A stretch of 13,970 nt of DNA from Peptococcaceae bacterium BRH_c23 (GCA_000961805.1 LADV01000040.1:1-13970), one strand, 5' to 3'. Positions 5,290 to 13,288 are shown, counted from the stretch's first letter. The notes: generated from the letters alone by a model not told the origin. Translations and numbers: made by a program.

Positions 5290-5518
5290 AATATGAAAAT
5301 CCCTAGATGACTAGAAGTTCAGTCGGCATAAATGAAACGTGAAAACGTGAAAACCCAAGCGTTTTAACAACACTAATAGTTTATGTATACACTTTCTTGT
5401 TAAAAAAGGTACTTGACCCTATAGTAACTATAGGGTATAAAATACGAAATATATACAACAGGGTGTAAACAAACCCGTTGCCGATATAAAGAAATCAACA
5501 TTGACAAATAGAAAGGCA
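5290..5518 (+). other. Leader region upstream of the amidohydrolase
   Basis: There is no gene in this stretch. It holds a short tandem AACGTGAAA repeat (about 5336-5353), the MerR-type promoter at 5413-5443 and a leader of roughly 70 bases before the first amidohydrolase start candidates. No riboswitch I know is recognisable. Confidence 0.5.
5413..5443 (+). promoter_or_regulatory. MerR-type promoter with central palindrome
   Basis: CCCTATAGT-A-ACTATAGGG (5417-5435) is a perfect 9-bp-arm dyad lying between a -35 TTGACC (5413-5418) and a -10. The -10 can be read as TATAAA at 5436 (17-base spacing) or TAAAAT at 5438 (19-base spacing). A dyad wedged between -35 and -10 with a stretched spacer is the hallmark of promoters untwisted by MerR-family activators. 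No MerR gene lies in the window. It is placed to drive the amidohydrolase and transporter operon. Confidence 0.7.
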
Positions 5519-6917
5519 ATGAAGACAACGATGGAAAAAAGAATCCTAATTAAAAATGCACGGGCAATTGTGACGTGTGACGCTGCAGATCAAGTGTTTT
5601 ATGATACCGATATGCTTATCGAAGGACCACAGATTATCCAGATGGGTAAGAATTTATCGTCGCAGGACGCTGAAGTGATCGATGGGCGTGACAAATTCGT
5701 TTATCCCGGCCTGATCAACACGCATCACCACTTTTTTCAAACCTTTGTTCGCAACCTGATGACCATAGATTATCCCAATATGCTGGTGGTCGAGTGGCTG
5801 GACAAGATTTACCGTATTTTTCAAAAAGTTGATTCTGAGGTTATTTATTATTCTTCATTGGCTGCCATGGGAGACTTACTCAAGCACGGATGTACCTGCG
5901 CTTTCGACCACCAGTATTGCTATACGAGTGCATCGGGCAAGTTGTTGGTCGACCGGCAGATGGAAGCGGCTGCCCAACTGGGTATTAGGTATCATGCAGG
6001 TAGAGGGACTAATACACTCCCCCGCAGCAAAGGGAGCACGATCCCTGACGAAATGCTGGAAACAACCGATGAATTCATTTCCGATTGTGAGCGTCTGATT
6101 GATTTGTATCATGATCCAGCACCCTTTTCCATGCACCAAATCGTGGTGGCACCCTGTCAACCGATTAACAGCTACATAGAAACCTTCCAAGAATCCGTCG
6201 CTCTGGCCAAGGGCAAAAGGTGTACGCCTGCATACCCATCTTGGCGAGGGAGAAAACATCATTATGCAGGAGCGCTGGAAGAAGCGAACGCTTGAATGGT
6301 GCGAGGGAATCGGCTTTGTCGGCTCGGATGTCTGGATTGCCCATGGATGGGAGCTACAACCCTATGAATTCAAGGTGATGGGACAAACAGGCACTGGGGT
6401 TTCCCATTGTCCGGCGCCTGCGGTCTTGGGCGGTTTCCCGATTCTTAATATGAAAGCCCTCCAGAAGGATAACGTGATTGTTAGTCTCGGATGCGACGGT
6501 TCCGCAACCAATGACAGTTCCAGTCTGCTTGATTCCCTCAGGATGGCTTATCTTATGCAAGCTTACCATAGCAAAGAGCGAGGGGGTTGCGTTTCACCTT
6601 ACGAGTTACTGAAAATAGCAACGGTTAATGGTGCAAAAACGTTAGGACGAGACAAACTGGGATCGTTGGAGGTTGGAAAAGCCGCTGACTTGTTCATGAT
6701 TAACACTGGGGTGTTGGAATTGACGGGTACCCTCCATGACCCTAAAAACATTCTGGCGCGAGTTGGCGTAACTGGCCCGGTCTGGCTGACGATGGTCAAC
6801 GGTAAGGTTGTGTTCCGGCACGGCCAGCTGTTGGGTGTCGACGAACAGGCACTGGCCGAACAAGGGGAGCAGGTTTGTACGCGGGTGCTTCGCAATGAAT
6901 GTGAGGCATTCCGCTAA
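5519..6917 (+). pseudogene. COG0402 amidohydrolase (8-oxoguanine deaminase-like), frameshifted
   Basis: A metal-dependent deaminase of the TrzA/SsnA/8-oxoguanine deaminase group, expected to remove an amino group from a purine or related heterocycle in the cytoplasm. All metal-site motifs survive: NTHHHFFQ, HTHLGEGE (His codons 6231 and 6237), IAHGWEL and LGCDGSATNDSS. The frame breaks once. In AAAA at 6215-6218 one A too many sends the first frame to a TGA at 6293-6295, while the family sequence continues in the next frame (GVRLHTHLGEGEN...). Correcting it gives about 465 residues, normal length. The start is uncertain: ATG 5519 or 5531 (MEKRILIKNARAIV, the usual family beginning); neither has an ideal ribosome binding site. 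It is followed 35 bases later by a BMP-family lipoprotein gene. A sequencing error or a +1 programmed shift are alternatives to true inactivation. Confidence 0.88.
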
Positions 6918-6952
6918 AAATAAAACGATACAAATAACCAAGAGGAGGAATT

Positions 6953-7960
6953 ATGATGAAACTTATTAAAGGGATCGCAATTCTTATGTGTATGTTAGTG
7001 TTGTTAACCGGTTGCGCCAGTGGCGGCGCACAACAGACCACGTCAAAAGAGGAAAAGATGAAAGTGGCTCTGCTCTTATCCGGTCCTGCCAATGATCAGG
7101 GTTGGAATGCGACAGCTTTGGAGGGACTTAAGGCCGCTGAATCGAAATTCGGGTTAGAGACCACCTATTCAGAAAATGTAGGTGTCGCCGACACCGAATC
7201 AGCGTACAACGATTATGCTGCACGGGGATATAATTTAATTATCGGGCACGGTTTCCAGTTTGGAGATCCAGCAGTCCGTGTGGCCCAAAAATTTCCTAAG
7301 CTCAACTTCATGGCAACTGAGTCCAATTCACAGGCTTCGAATATGGCTTCCTATGTAATGAGCTGCGAGCAGGGCGGATATTTGATGGGTATCCTGTCTG
7401 GTTCGATGTCCAAAACCGGTAAAATCGGGGTAATTGGCGGTATAGAGCAACCCTCTATTGTCAAGGAGCTTGAGGCCTTTAAGTTAGGTGCAAAAAAAGT
7501 AAACCCCGACATCATTGTTTATGATATTTACGTCAATTCATTTACCGACGTTTCTGCCGGTAAAGATGCGGCGCTGTCCATGATCGGCAAGGGTGCAGAT
7601 GTTCTCTACCATGTTGCAAACCAGGCGGGTACCGGCGCAATTAAGGCGGCAGAGGAAAAAGGTATCCTGGCTTGCGGCAATTCATACGACCAGAGTTCAA
7701 TCGCGCCTAATACGGTTATGTGTTCGACGGTGTACAATATGCCAACAGTTATACTAACCGCTGTCGATGCGGTTAAAAATGGTTCGTTTAAAGGCGGAAT
7801 TTCTCACTTGGGTATGAAAGAGAACGTCGTCGATATTTCCCCGTACCATTCTTTCGAGAGTAAGATTCCCGAGGCTACCAAGAAACTGATAGAAGATACC
7901 AAGAAACAGATTATTGATGGGACTTTTACCGTCCCAGTCATCGAGAAATCCACAAAATAG
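6953..7960 (+). CDS. BMP-family ABC substrate-binding lipoprotein (nucleoside/purine type)
   Basis: An extracytoplasmic binding protein of the basic membrane protein (PnrA/Med) family, which delivers nucleosides or related purines to an ABC importer. It has 335 residues with a lipoprotein signal: basic start, hydrophobic core and lipobox LTGC with the lipidated Cys at 21. The mature part opens with KVALLLSGPANDQGWN, characteristic of the family, followed by YNDYAARGYNLIIGHGFQFG and GVIGGIEQPSIVKELEAFKLG. An AGGAGG lies 4 bases before ATG 6953 and 7 before the in-frame ATG 6956, so either may start it. It is followed by a terminator and then the ATPase and permease genes. Pairing with a purine-type deaminase suggests the cargo is a purine base or nucleoside; the exact ligand is inference. 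Confidence 0.92.
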   Translation: MMKLIKGIAILMCMLVLLTGCASGGAQQTTSKEEKMKVALLLSGPANDQGWNATALEGLKAAESKFGLETTYSENVGVADTESAYNDYAARGYNLIIGHGFQFGDPAVRVAQKFPKLNFMATESNSQASNMASYVMSCEQGGYLMGILSGSMSKTGKIGVIGGIEQPSIVKELEAFKLGAKKVNPDIIVYDIYVNSFTDVSAGKDAALSMIGKGADVLYHVANQAGTGAIKAAEEKGILACGNSYDQSSIAPNTVMCSTVYNMPTVILTAVDAVKNGSFKGGISHLGMKENVVDISPYHSFESKIPEATKKLIEDTKKQIIDGTFTVPVIEKSTK

Positions 7961-7974
7961 ACATAAACATTTAG

Positions 7975-8028
7975 AAGATGTCTCGATGGATCATGTTGCG
8001 AACTGTCCAGAGACATCTTTTTCTTTTT
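7975..8028 (+). terminator. Intra-operon terminator after the lipoprotein gene
   Basis: AAGATGTCTC (7975-7984) pairs exactly with GAGACATCTT (8010-8019); an inner TGGA/TCCA pair extends the stem, and TTTTCTTTTT follows. It lies in the 83-base gap between the binding-protein and ATPase genes. Partial termination here would give more binding protein than membrane parts, a common arrangement in ABC importers. Confidence 0.85.
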
Positions 8029-8043
8029 AGGGAGGTTGAATCT

Positions 8044-8942
8044 ATGGCTTTGCTTTCCATGAAGAACATCAACAAATCGTTTTTTGGGAAAATGGCCAAT
8101 AACCAGGTATGTTTCGATCTGGAGCCCGGAGAGATCCATGCGCTCTTAGGAGAAAACGGTGCCGGGAAAACTACATTGATGAACATTTTGTACGGCATCT
8201 ATGCAAGGGATTCCGGGGATATTTTCTGGAAAGGGCAAGAGGTTGCCTTTACATCACCCAGAGACGCTATTGCTTTCCATATCGGCATGGTGCATCAGCA
8301 TTTTATGCTGGTACCCACCCTAACCGTGTCGCAGAACATAACCCTCGGGCTTAGAGAAAAAGGATATCCTTTTCCTAACCGTAAGGCACTTAAGGCAACG
8401 ATTACGGACGTTTCGAAAAAATACGGGTTGCAGATCGATGTGGGTGCTTACCTCTCCACCTTGTCCGTAGGCGAACAGCAAAGAGTTGAGATTATTAAAC
8501 TTCTCTATCGAGATGCAGAGCTGCTTATTCTGGATGAGCCTACTGCAGTGCTTACTCCCCAGTGGAAGAATACGCCATCAAAACCCCAGGTTTGAACACT
8601 CCCCTGCGCTACCTGTCTGGCGGAAACCAGCAAAAGCTAATCCTGGCACGAGAAATGGCGGGTGACCCGAAAGCTATCGTGGCACATCAACCGACACGCG
8701 GGCTTGATATTGGTGCCACAGAGTTCGTCCAACAGCAGCTTCTCCAGCATCGAGGAAAAGGGTGCAGTATTCTCCTCATCTCAGCGGACTTAGAGGAAGT
8801 CCTCTTACTGAGTGATAGGATCGCCGTGATTTATAAAGGGCGTTTCATGGGAATTTTCCCTAACACTAAAGAACTGAATCTCTCCCAGGTCGGTCTTATG
8901 ATGGCTGGGAAAACGTCTGAAGCAAGGAAGGAATCACTATGA
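8044..8942 (+). pseudogene. Nucleoside-type ABC ATPase with large internal deletion
   Basis: This gene should encode the two-domain ATPase (about 500 residues in YufO/NupO-like proteins) powering the importer. Residues 1-173 are the first nucleotide-binding domain up to Walker B: Walker A GENGAGKTT, Q-loop MVHQHFML, signature LSVGEQQRVEI, Walker B LLILDEPTAVLTPQ. At about 8561 the sequence jumps directly to the end of the second domain (EEYAIKTPG, signature LSGGNQQKLIL, AHQPTRGLDIGA, then SADLEEVLLLSDRIAV), in another frame. The first frame stops at 8593-8595. The second frame is open from a GTG at 8562 to 8942. About 200 residues, including the D- and H-loops of domain 1 and Walker A and Q-loop of domain 2, are missing. 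The start at 8044 has GGGAGG 9 bases upstream. It overlaps the next permease by ATGA. Confidence 0.9.
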
Positions 8943-9961
8943 AACAGTTTGGAAAATCTCTGTCTTTTCTTGGTATTGCCGTTCTGACGTTATCCATTAC
9001 GATTGTACTGATCCTTATGGTTGGCAGCAACGTAGACCAGGCATTCTCCAGCTTTTTATCCGGAATTTTCGGCTCCTTCTATTCAGTTTCCGAGGTTTTG
9101 GTGAAAGCAACTCCGTTAATCCTAACTGGATTGGGCGTGGCAGTAGGGTCCCGAAGCGGGTTTATCAACATTGGTGCCGAAGGGCAGCTTTACATGGGTG
9201 CCATTGCCGTTACCTGCATTGCTTTCTGGCTTCACGATCTACCGGCAATGGTTATGATTCCGCTGGTGATCTTGGGAGGGTTCGTTTTTGGAGGGGTTTG
9301 GTCCGCTGTTCCGGGGTTTTTAAAGGTACGGTTCGGGATCTCGGAGGTGATTACCACGCTCATGTTTAATTATATTGCTATAAGTATTGTAGGTATTTTG
9401 GTGCGTACTTCCCTCAAGGATCCCTCCAATTCTTTACCTATGTCGGCATTTCTGCCGGACGGAGCGACACTCCCGACCCTTATGAGCTCTACACGGTTGC
9501 ACGCAGGTCTCTTGGTCGCTCTAATCAGTGTAGTCCTTGTCTGGCTTTTGGTATGGAAGACTCCTACGGGCTATCAAATGCGGGCTGTTGGTCTAAATCC
9601 CAGGGCCTGTAAGTGCTCCGGTATTTCCGTGTATAAAAACATTATTCTCTCCTCTTTGATAAGCGGCGGCCTTGCCGGAATTGCAGGTGTGTGTGAGGTG
9701 TCCGGACTGCATCACAAGCTGCTTGAAGGTATCTCCCCAGGCTATGGATATATCGCCATTATCGTCGCGCTGTTGGGGAAAAACCACCCCGTAGGTGTAG
9801 TCATCTCTGCTCTGGGCATCGCGGCGCTTCAGATTGGTTCATTGGGAATGCAGCGTATGGCTGATGTACCCACCTCTATTTCATCCATTATCTTGGGGGT
9901 TGTCGTCTTATTAATTCTGGCCCGTAAAAGTATATTTCGCCGACTCTTAACGGACGAATAG
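8939..9961 (+). CDS. ABC importer permease 1 (BMP/nucleoside family)
   Basis: A 340-residue integral membrane protein of the BPD_transp_2 type, forming half of the membrane channel. Several hydrophobic helices are visible, with family landmarks VGSRSGFINIGAEGQLYMGA (about 86-105), FGISEVITTLMFNYIA and MRAVGLNPRACKCSGISV, the cytoplasmic loop that contacts the ATPase. It is intact. Its ATG overlaps the stop of the broken ATPase gene (ATGA), so it is translationally coupled to it. The second permease starts 12 bases downstream. It is the YufP-like member of the set. With a defective ATPase it would need a motor from elsewhere to work. Confidence 0.93.
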   Translation: MKQFGKSLSFLGIAVLTLSITIVLILMVGSNVDQAFSSFLSGIFGSFYSVSEVLVKATPLILTGLGVAVGSRSGFINIGAEGQLYMGAIAVTCIAFWLHDLPAMVMIPLVILGGFVFGGVWSAVPGFLKVRFGISEVITTLMFNYIAISIVGILVRTSLKDPSNSLPMSAFLPDGATLPTLMSSTRLHAGLLVALISVVLVWLLVWKTPTGYQMRAVGLNPRACKCSGISVYKNIILSSLISGGLAGIAGVCEVSGLHHKLLEGISPGYGYIAIIVALLGKNHPVGVVISALGIAALQIGSLGMQRMADVPTSISSIILGVVVLLILARKSIFRRLLTDE

Positions 9962-9973
9962 GAGGATCGAACA

Positions 9974-10912
9974 ATGGATTCTGGTTTTATTACCCTTGTT
10001 ACAATGTATTTGATCGCCTCTGTTAGGATGGCAACCCCTCTTATCTTAGCGGGACTGGGAGAGGCTGTTTCCGAGAAGGCCGGGATCCTTAATATCGGTG
10101 TTGAGGCTATCATGCTTTCCGGAGCTTTTTTCAGCTTTATCGTCTCGTTTTTTACTGGAAACCTATACTTGGGTCTCTTAGCGGGTATCGGGGGCGGCAT
10201 TTTTGTCAGTATGATCCATGCCGTATTAAGCATCCATTGTAAAGCTAACCAGACCATTGCGGGTTTGGCGCTCAACTTTATGGTGATGGGACTGACAAGC
10301 TTCCTGTTTTTGATCGTCTTCGGGCAGACTACTACCCTCCCATCATGCAGTGTATTCAGTGCGGTGAAAATTCCTTTGCTGTCGCATATTCCGATCATTG
10401 GCCCGGCCTTGTTCAATCAGAATGTGTTTGTCTATATCGCTCTGATCTGCATTGTACTGACCGCGATTTTCTTTTATAAGACGGAGTGGGGGGTTAATCT
10501 GCATGCCGTTGGGAAACATCCGCAGGCGGCGAACTCTGCCGGCCTTAATGTCTTCGCAATCCGCTACTTCGCTTGTTTTGTCAACGGTATACTGGGCGGG
10601 TTGGGGGGAGCAAGTATAACGCTGGGACAGCTCGGTTTCTTCATGGAGAATGTTACCTCCGGAAGAGGCTATATTGCTTTGGTGGCTGTCATCCTGGGAC
10701 GGCGTAATCCCGTCGGGATTTTTGCGGCAGCTATGGTGATCGGCTTTTCTCAAGCACTGCAGTACAACCTTCAAACCTTGGGCTTCGCGATTCCCACGCA
10801 GGTATTCAGCATGTTCCCCTATGTCGTTGCCGTCATCGTACTCTTCTTATCGATTGGCAAAAGTATTGACCCTTCTGCACTGGGTGTCCCCTTCGAACGC
10901 AACAAACGGTAA
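9974..10912 (+). CDS. ABC importer permease 2 (BMP/nucleoside family)
   Basis: A 312-residue partner permease (YufQ-like). The N-terminal stretch ATPLILAGLGEAVSEKAGIL, then NIGVEAIMLSGAF, is typical. The ATPase-contacting loop VNLHAVGKHPQAANSAGLNV lies near residue 175, and the C-terminal part has SGRGYIALVAVILGRRNPVG. It has about eight to ten hydrophobic helices and no frame damage. GGAGG lies before ATG 9974. It is the last gene of the operon; no clear rightward terminator follows, and the next strong hairpin (11040-11066) is built for leftward termination with only a weak T-run on the plus strand. Confidence 0.93.
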   Translation: MDSGFITLVTMYLIASVRMATPLILAGLGEAVSEKAGILNIGVEAIMLSGAFFSFIVSFFTGNLYLGLLAGIGGGIFVSMIHAVLSIHCKANQTIAGLALNFMVMGLTSFLFLIVFGQTTTLPSCSVFSAVKIPLLSHIPIIGPALFNQNVFVYIALICIVLTAIFFYKTEWGVNLHAVGKHPQAANSAGLNVFAIRYFACFVNGILGGLGGASITLGQLGFFMENVTSGRGYIALVAVILGRRNPVGIFAAAMVIGFSQALQYNLQTLGFAIPTQVFSMFPYVVAVIVLFLSIGKSIDPSALGVPFERNKR

Positions 10913-11034
10913 TAAGATCTTGGATGAGTTTCGCCACCTGACAATAATTCATAAAAATATACCTGGCAAAGCAAAAGATACTGGTAGAAAGATGCCTTTG
11001 TTTTACATTATTTCAACGTGGCATCCGGAGAACT

Positions 11035-11152
11035 AAAAAGATGAGAGGCAATGAACTACCTCTCATTTGTTGTATATTATCCATGATACTGTTTGCAAAT
11101 ACGATCCTTGTATTATTTTTAAGTCAACAACTACATGTTAACTACCTTAGTG
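11035..11152 (-). repeat. Dispersed repeat copy 2: orphan gene 3' end, 3' UTR and terminator
   Basis: The same order of blocks as at 4563-4703: terminator stem ATGAGAGG/CCTCTCAT (11041-11066) with five T on the minus strand, the 35-base block at 11082-11116 (one mismatch) and the 21-base block at 11132-11152 (one mismatch). The terminator stem is shorter here because one side has drifted. The gene body that accompanies copy 1 is absent. Confidence 0.85.
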
Positions 11153-11223
11153 CGACGGTAAGTGATGTTAGGGAACTCTTCGGAGCTTTGAATTGACTAA
11201 GCCTTTTCTCATGAAGAAAGATG

Positions 11224-11232
11224 TGCTATTAT
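11224..11232 (+). promoter_or_regulatory. Probable extended -10 promoter of the activator gene
   Basis: TGC-TATTAT (-10 at 11227-11232 with TG at 11224-11225) has the TGn extension; only a T-rich -35 substitute (about 11204-11210) lies upstream. The transcript would begin near 11239, leaving a leader of about 130 bases before ATG 11373. Confidence 0.4.
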
Positions 11233-11372
11233 CCAAGAAAGTAGAGAAAAAACGATTCTGTCTTCCCCGACAACTTCCAGCATAGTTGAAACCCCTATGG
11301 GCTAGATTGGCATTATTCTACTTTAGAAGTCTAATGAGAATATCTATATATCAAAAGGATGGTGTTGTATTT

Positions 11373-12833
11373 ATGGGGGAATATGAGAATAATCTAGACT
11401 CACACATCCTTGAGGATAATCTAGTTGAATTACCACTTAGAATTATTGAAATATTAGAAGATATTTGTATACATGTTGTGGATATAAGAGGCTGCACTAC
11501 TTATTACTCAAAGGGGTGTGAAAAAATAGAGCAATATAAGAGGGAAGATATATTAGGTAAGAATATATGTGAAACTTATAGGATAGATGAAAATACAGAA
11601 CTAAATGCTGATAACAGTGTTATACTCGGAGTACTACAAACAGGAAAGCCAGTTATAAATAGAGTAATGAAATTTATTACCCTAAAAGGCAAACTTGTAA
11701 ATGTTGTTACGAGTGCCTACCCAATATTTTCAAACAATAAATTATTGGGTGCTATTGCCGTTTTTAAAGATTTATCTCAAATAATTGAAATGTCATCTGC
11801 TATAACACAATTACAGAATGATCTACTCTTGCTGAGGAAGATACAATCTAAAAATGGAACACAATTTCATTTTAGCGATATCATTGGATCGAGCGCTGTT
11901 ATTAAATCTACCATTGCCTTGGCTAAAAAGATTTCAGTTTGTTCTTCTTCAATACTTATTGTTGGTGCAACCGGAACTGGTAAAGAATTATTTGCCCAAA
12001 GCATACACAACTATGGTCCTGTATCTAATGGGCCCTTTGTGGCTATTAACTGTAGTTCTATTCCTGAGACACTGCTTGAAAGCATACTCTTTGGAATAAC
12101 TAAAGGTGCTTTTACCGGCGCTAATGATACCATCGGTCTTTTTGAACAAGCTAATAATGGGACGTTATTTTTGGATGAACTGAATTCTACTAGTTTAGCA
12201 TTCCAAGCATCGCTTCTTAGAGTATTGGAAACAAATAAGATCCGTAAAGTTGGGGGTAATAAAGAGATCGCAGTAAATGGACGAATAATAAGTGCAACGA
12301 ATATTAATCCTATTGAAGCAATTAAAAAAAACCAATTGAGGTTAGATCTTTACTATAGACTTTCAGCTGTAACATTAGAAATCCCTACTTTGGGCATGCG
12401 ACTTGATGATATAGATGAGTTGGTAAATAGTTTTATTAAAACGAACAATAAAATTATGAGGAAAAACATCCATGGAATTTCGGATGAAGTCGCCATTATC
12501 TTAAAAAAATTTAACTGGCCTGGAAATGTACGCCAGCTAAAACATTGTATTGATTATGCAATGAATATGACTGAAATAAATGATATCTTAATAACTCCCA
12601 AACACCTGCCAAAATACATAGTAAATAATTCGAATACTAAAGAAAATCATAGAATTATCAAAGATAATAATTTGAAAGAAACATTAAAAGATATTGAGCG
12701 AGAAATAATTATTGAAGAAATTAAAAATAATAATGGTAATTTTAGTAGAGCAGCTAAAAACTTAAGTATTTCAAGACAAAACCTTCAGTATCGCTTAAAA
12801 GTTTTAAATATTTTGGACCGTGAGTTACAGTGA
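11373..12833 (+). CDS. Sigma-54-dependent activator, PAS-AAA+-Fis type
   Basis: A 486-residue bacterial enhancer-binding protein that opens sigma-54 RNA polymerase promoters by ATP hydrolysis. An N-terminal PAS-like sensor (about 18-135) is followed by a linker helix. The AAA+ core has Walker A GATGTGKE (198-205), the sigma-54 contact loop GAFTGA (245-250), Walker B GTLFLDEL (263-270) and the arginine-finger segment LRLDLYYRLS. A Fis-type HTH (FSRAAKNLSISRQNLQYRL) closes it. There is no receiver domain, so control is by a small ligand or redox signal through PAS, as in RocR-like regulators. In-frame starts at TTG 11286 and ATG 11334 exist; ATG 11373 (MGEYENN) fits the domain start best, though its ribosome binding site is weak. 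The gene is noticeably AT-rich compared with the ABC operon. The sigma-54 promoter 440 bases downstream is the obvious target. Confidence 0.92.
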   Translation: MGEYENNLDSHILEDNLVELPLRIIEILEDICIHVVDIRGCTTYYSKGCEKIEQYKREDILGKNICETYRIDENTELNADNSVILGVLQTGKPVINRVMKFITLKGKLVNVVTSAYPIFSNNKLLGAIAVFKDLSQIIEMSSAITQLQNDLLLLRKIQSKNGTQFHFSDIIGSSAVIKSTIALAKKISVCSSSILIVGATGTGKELFAQSIHNYGPVSNGPFVAINCSSIPETLLESILFGITKGAFTGANDTIGLFEQANNGTLFLDELNSTSLAFQASLLRVLETNKIRKVGGNKEIAVNGRIISATNINPIEAIKKNQLRLDLYYRLSAVTLEIPTLGMRLDDIDELVNSFIKTNNKIMRKNIHGISDEVAIILKKFNWPGNVRQLKHCIDYAMNMTEINDILITPKHLPKYIVNNSNTKENHRIIKDNNLKETLKDIEREIIIEEIKNNNGNFSRAAKNLSISRQNLQYRLKVLNILDRELQ

Positions 12834-12895
12834 TCTGATGCTTGACAGTCTAGGTGTCTGGTGAAGCATCATAAAACAACTCAAAAAGTTTAATT

Positions 12896-12938
12896 AAGAA
12901 TGGAGGCAACAAAAAAGTTGTTTCTCATTCTTTTTTTT
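12896..12938 (+). terminator. Intrinsic terminator after the sigma-54 activator
   Basis: AAGAATG (12896-12902) pairs with CATTCTT (12926-12932), with an inner CAAC/GTTG pair around an A-rich loop; the T-run extends to 12938. A separate dyad GATGCTT/AAGCATC (12837-12870) without a T-run lies just upstream, right after the stop codon. It isolates the activator gene from panB. Confidence 0.85.
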
Positions 12939-12999
12939 GCACAATTTTGGCTGCCTTTAGATCGGAGTGACAGTGTAGGAGCAGTTAGAAGAACCGGTA

Positions 13000-13053
13000 A
13001 TTTAGCAAACGTAAAGAATTTTTGCATGCAAGAATTCTTTACGTTTGCTAAAT
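13000..13053. repeat. 54-base near-perfect palindrome
   Basis: Arms 13000-13020 and 13033-13053 are exact reverse complements over 21 bases (outer part ATTTAGCAAACGTAAAG). The centre TTGCATGCAA (13022-13031) is itself a palindrome, so only the pair 13021/13032 (T-G) breaks symmetry across 54 bases. A T-rich stretch follows on the plus strand (ATTTGATTTTTT). It could be a second, bidirectional terminator or a protein-binding or element-end site. Confidence 0.85.
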
Positions 13054-13170
13054 ATTTGATTTTTTCGAATATTTGAAACCATTTTTATAGAATTGTAAAA
13101 AAATTTATACATGCTTATTAAAATATTTTAAATTTTTTTAATTATTTTACTTTGTGAGCTTTTCTTTTTT

Positions 13171-13202
13171 CACTTCATGGGGAAATAATTTAAATTGAAG
13201 TG
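13171..13202. promoter_or_regulatory. Candidate upstream activator site (CACTTCA-N18-TGAAGTG)
   Basis: A 7-bp perfect dyad with an 18-base spacer, centred about 88 bases upstream of the -24 element of the panB promoter. That is within the usual range for sigma-54 enhancer sites. Assignment to the adjacent activator is inference from position and symmetry; other A/T-rich dyads exist nearby. Confidence 0.4.
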
Positions 13203-13272
13203 GCTCTGTTTACAGCCTTTATAGACTTACTCAATAAAGAAGAATATAGATTAATTAAAAAATTTCGAAGAA

Positions 13273-13288
13273 TGGCACGAAGTTTGCA
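13273..13288 (+). promoter_or_regulatory. Sigma-54 promoter (-24/-12) for panB
   Basis: TGGCACGAAGTTTGCA matches the sigma-54 consensus TGGCACG-N4-TTGCA at every defined position, with GG (13274-13275) and GC (13286-13287) at the obligatory spacing. Transcription would start near 13299, 14 bases before the ribosome binding site of panB. The enhancer-binding activator is encoded immediately upstream in the same direction. Confidence 0.93.

Larger units (their letters stand above)
10913..11372. other. Intergenic region with repeat copy 2 and a promoter
   Basis: No gene is supported here. The first 120 bases are undistinguished except for a GATGCC/GGCATC dyad (10991-11025) without a T-run. Positions 11035-11152 repeat the 3' end and terminator of the leftward gene at 4682. 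A short minus-strand frame (stop 11133-11131) preserves only its last residues (TKVVNM) and is closed by a TAG at 11199-11197. A promoter-like sequence at 11225-11232 precedes the sigma-54 activator. Confidence 0.55.

Noticed and set aside
9829..10416. Long leftward frames opposite the permease genes
   Set aside because: They are antisense to well-supported membrane proteins, and their translations look like shadows of hydrophobic codons.
10991..11025. GATGCC/GGCATC dyad as terminator of the ABC operon
   Set aside because: Only a 6-bp stem with a 23-base loop and no following T-run.
10821..11036. Rightward 71-residue frame across the end of permease 2
   Set aside because: It begins inside the permease in another frame, has no ribosome binding site and shows no family features.
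11286..11372. Longer N-terminus for the sigma-54 activator from TTG 11286
   Set aside because: No ribosome binding site lies before the TTG, and the extra 29 residues resemble no sensor domain; the PAS-like part begins after ATG 11373.
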